Shown in pieces: positions 62,222 to 64,000 of a stretch of 64,000 bases of DNA. Origin of the DNA: Paraniabella ginsengisoli (GTDB lineage Bacteria > Bacteroidota > Bacteroidia > Chitinophagales > Chitinophagaceae); NCBI RefSeq assembly GCF_022513635.1, contig NZ_JAKWBL010000004.1, positions 620,001 through 684,000 on the forward strand, read 5' to 3'. Every line of letters starts with the position of its first letter. Within the stretch, counting starts at the first letter, position 1. The notes under the pieces are model-generated. The model saw only the letters and a program-made list of their open reading frames with translations, did not search any database and was not told the DNA's origin. The position numbers were made by a program, and so were the translations under genes.

Positions 62222-63658
62222 ATGCGTGCTAAAAATATTCTGTTTGTGGGGTTGATATTGGCTTCGGCTATCGCCCTTCTGTTTTCAGAAACGGGTTGTG
62301 CCAGTATCGTACCTCCTTCCGGCGGTCCGAGAGATTCTTTGCCACCTGTGATTGTTTCTGTGATTCCTGAAAATCAAACATTGAACTTCAATGCAAAAGA
62401 AATAAAGATCGAATTTGATGAATATGTCGAGCTTAACGATCCGTATAAGAACCTGCTTATATCTCCTTTCCCCAAAATAAACCCGGAAGTAACCCGAAAA
62501 CTTAGAACGGTAACCGTTAAGATTAAAGACACTTTGCAGCCTAATACAACCTATGTTTACAATTTTGCTAACACGATAAAAGATTTGAACGAAGGCAACC
62601 AGGGCAAGGACCTATTGTATGTGGTTTCTACCGGAACTTATGTTGATTCAATGGAATTGAGTGGAAATGTGCGTATGGCAAAAACCGGCAAAGCAGACTC
62701 AACGCTGTCGGTAATGTTATATAATAATCTTGATGATAGCGCTATTGTTAAGGAGCGGCCAAGGTACATTGCCAGAGTCGATACCACAGGTACTTTCTTT
62801 TTTAGATTTTTAGCCCCGGGAAAATATCGTCTCTACGCAATGAAAGATGAAAGCGGGATGTATATGTATAATGGGGAACAGATTTTTGCCTTTGCCGATT
62901 CTGTTGTAACCATTGCTCCCGAACCACCTGCGCCCGTTAGAATGTGGGCTTACGAACCCGAAAAAAGGAAAGAGGAGGACATGGATGAGGAAACGGAAAT
63001 TGATGAAAAAGAGAAGCGGCTGAAATTTAATACCAATCTTGAGGCGAGTCAACAAGATTTGTTGTCGGCTTTTATAATGACTTTTGATAATCCGCTAAAA
63101 ACCTTTGATACGACCAAAATGAGCCTTAGCATGGATAGTACTTTCAGGCCGATAACGGGTCATCGGTTCACCTTGGACAGCACGGCGAAAATTGTAACCA
63201 TGAATTTGCCCTGGTTGGAAGACACAACCTATAATCTTGTGCTCGAAAAAGAGTTTGCATCAGACAGCCTTAACCGGCAGATATTCAGGAAGGATACTAT
63301 AACTTTTAAAACGAAAGCACGAACGGATTATGGCCAGGTTAGGATCAATTTTGTCGATATTGAGATGGATAGGAATCCAGTATTACTAATAACACAGGGC
63401 GAGACCATCAAAAATGCTTTTCCCATTCCTGCTAACCGGGTTATTGAATTGCAACTTTATAACCCCGGCGAGTACGACATGAAGATATTATACGACAAGA
63501 ATAAAAACGGCAAATGGGATCCGGGCGAGTTTTTCGTTGAGCACCGGCAGCCTGAATTAATTAATGATATTGATCGTAAATTGATTGTCCGGCCAGATAG
63601 AATGGAAGATTTTGAACTTAAAAAAGGCAGAGGACTCCCGGTAAATCCGCTTAAATGA
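62222..63658 (+). CDS. Ig-like domain lipoprotein
   Basis: 478 aa. The ATG at 62222 (MRAKNILFVGLILASAIALLFSETGC) gives a lipobox; the frame is open to 62207. Residues ~35-130 form an Ig-like domain of the Big_5 type (PPVIVSVIPENQTLNF, IKIEFDEYVELNDPYKNLLISP, NTTYVYNFANTIKDLNEGN). A second similar part is at ~290-390 (MTFDNPLKTFDTTKMSLSMDS, NLVLEKEFASDSL), and DKNKNGKWDPGEFF marks the end as an EF-hand-like turn. The N-terminal PPSGGPRDSLPP is typical. Function unknown. Confidence 0.8.
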   Translation: MRAKNILFVGLILASAIALLFSETGCASIVPPSGGPRDSLPPVIVSVIPENQTLNFNAKEIKIEFDEYVELNDPYKNLLISPFPKINPEVTRKLRTVTVKIKDTLQPNTTYVYNFANTIKDLNEGNQGKDLLYVVSTGTYVDSMELSGNVRMAKTGKADSTLSVMLYNNLDDSAIVKERPRYIARVDTTGTFFFRFLAPGKYRLYAMKDESGMYMYNGEQIFAFADSVVTIAPEPPAPVRMWAYEPEKRKEEDMDEETEIDEKEKRLKFNTNLEASQQDLLSAFIMTFDNPLKTFDTTKMSLSMDSTFRPITGHRFTLDSTAKIVTMNLPWLEDTTYNLVLEKEFASDSLNRQIFRKDTITFKTKARTDYGQVRINFVDIEMDRNPVLLITQGETIKNAFPIPANRVIELQLYNPGEYDMKILYDKNKNGKWDPGEFFVEHRQPELINDIDRKLIVRPDRMEDFELKKGRGLPVNPLK

Positions 63659-63738
63659 GTAGTGAGTGATGAGCAGTGAATGATGAATAGTGAATAGTGA
63701 ATGAAATCATCGTCAATTGTCAACTGCCAACTCACGCT

Positions 63739-64000
63739 CTATCCCGGCATTCTGGAAATATACTTTCCAATTTCTTTTAACTGATCAACAATCTGAGGTG
63801 TAGTTGGATTGCAGGCTTTAGCTTTTCTATAAAAATCTTTAGCTGCGCGAAATTCACGCTTATTCATCATGATGCTGCACATTTGCAAAAACGCAGCTGC
63901 TTCGTTTTCTTTATCTGGAAGGCCTTTTCTAATAGCCTGGCGAATATAGCTTTCTCCTTGCTTATTATTCCCTTTTTGCATGGCCAGCATACCCATTTGC
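63739..64000 (-). CDS. TPR-repeat protein (partial)
   Basis: Runs past the right edge; ~85 C-terminal residues are visible. Two TPR-like helix pairs: QGESYIRQAIRKGLPDKENEAAAFLQMCSIMMNKREFRAAKDFYRKAKACNPTTPQI. The gene begins upstream of base 64000, so its domain set and start are unknown. It is convergent with the Ig-like lipoprotein gene. Confidence 0.7.
   Translation of the reverse strand, partial: QMGMLAMQKGNNKQGESYIRQAIRKGLPDKENEAAAFLQMCSIMMNKREFRAAKDFYRKAKACNPTTPQIVDQLKEIGKYISRMPG

Overview
The window is a chromosomal stretch of a member of the Bacteroidota, most likely Chitinophagaceae or a close relative. The evidence is the AT-rich coding style, promoters of the TAnnTTTG type, TonB-dependent receptors with partner proteins, DUF5689, GIN-domain and 6-bladed-propeller proteins, LytTR two-component pairs, and rimP-nusA-infB in the usual order. 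No rRNA, tRNA or CRISPR array was seen. About 53 protein genes are present, several only recoverable by joining frames.

A property of the sequence governs every gene model. At least 26 genes, including the housekeeping genes guaA, guaB, nusA, infB and recO, are broken by single-base frame breaks. I count about 38 one-base deletions and 2 one-base insertions, mostly in short homopolymers. Correcting them gives lengths divisible by three and family-typical proteins in every case. This looks like uncorrected sequencing error and not gene decay. Coordinates below are for the joined genes, and the position of each break is given.

Layout. 1-5729: secreted EEP nuclease/phosphatase divergent from a TonB-dependent receptor and a DUF5689 lipoprotein. 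5918-8300: DMT exporter, then an IS110 element that seems to have split a dispersed repeat. 8672-10720: lpxH, a secreted protein and a RelE-type toxin-antitoxin pair. 10837-13239: katG with an OxyR-like operator. 13386-18072: two large secreted paralogues with internal duplications and a membrane hairpin embedded in the C-terminal domain. 18225-21522: ACP, ketosynthase and guaB. 21575-25381: LytTR regulator and LytS-type kinase, SelW-like protein, GIN-domain lipoprotein. 25636-32937: guaA, ligand-binding protein, flippase, GlxA-type regulator and topoisomerase IB. 32943-39503: a dense signalling island (response regulator, ThiF-like E1 enzyme, GNAT-like transferase, 7TM sensor kinase, REC-kinase and two more response regulators). 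39527-42032: DUF3472 protein, broken MerC, NTF2-like protein, DUF4834. 42144-48909: rimP, nusA, infB and a SurA-like chaperone. 48909-54207: RND exporter, recO, HPP protein, amidohydrolase. 54259-55108: REP-associated transposase with its palindromes. 55263-64000: prfA, a receptor/propeller operon, an LpxR-like deacylase, recR, an Ig-like lipoprotein and a partial TPR protein.

The most interesting points are the signalling island, whose synthase-like pair sits directly upstream of its own sensor kinase; a five-copy leader element found upstream of unrelated genes; and the secreted paralogues with the embedded hairpin. The IS110 element has inferable ends and a candidate bridge-RNA region.
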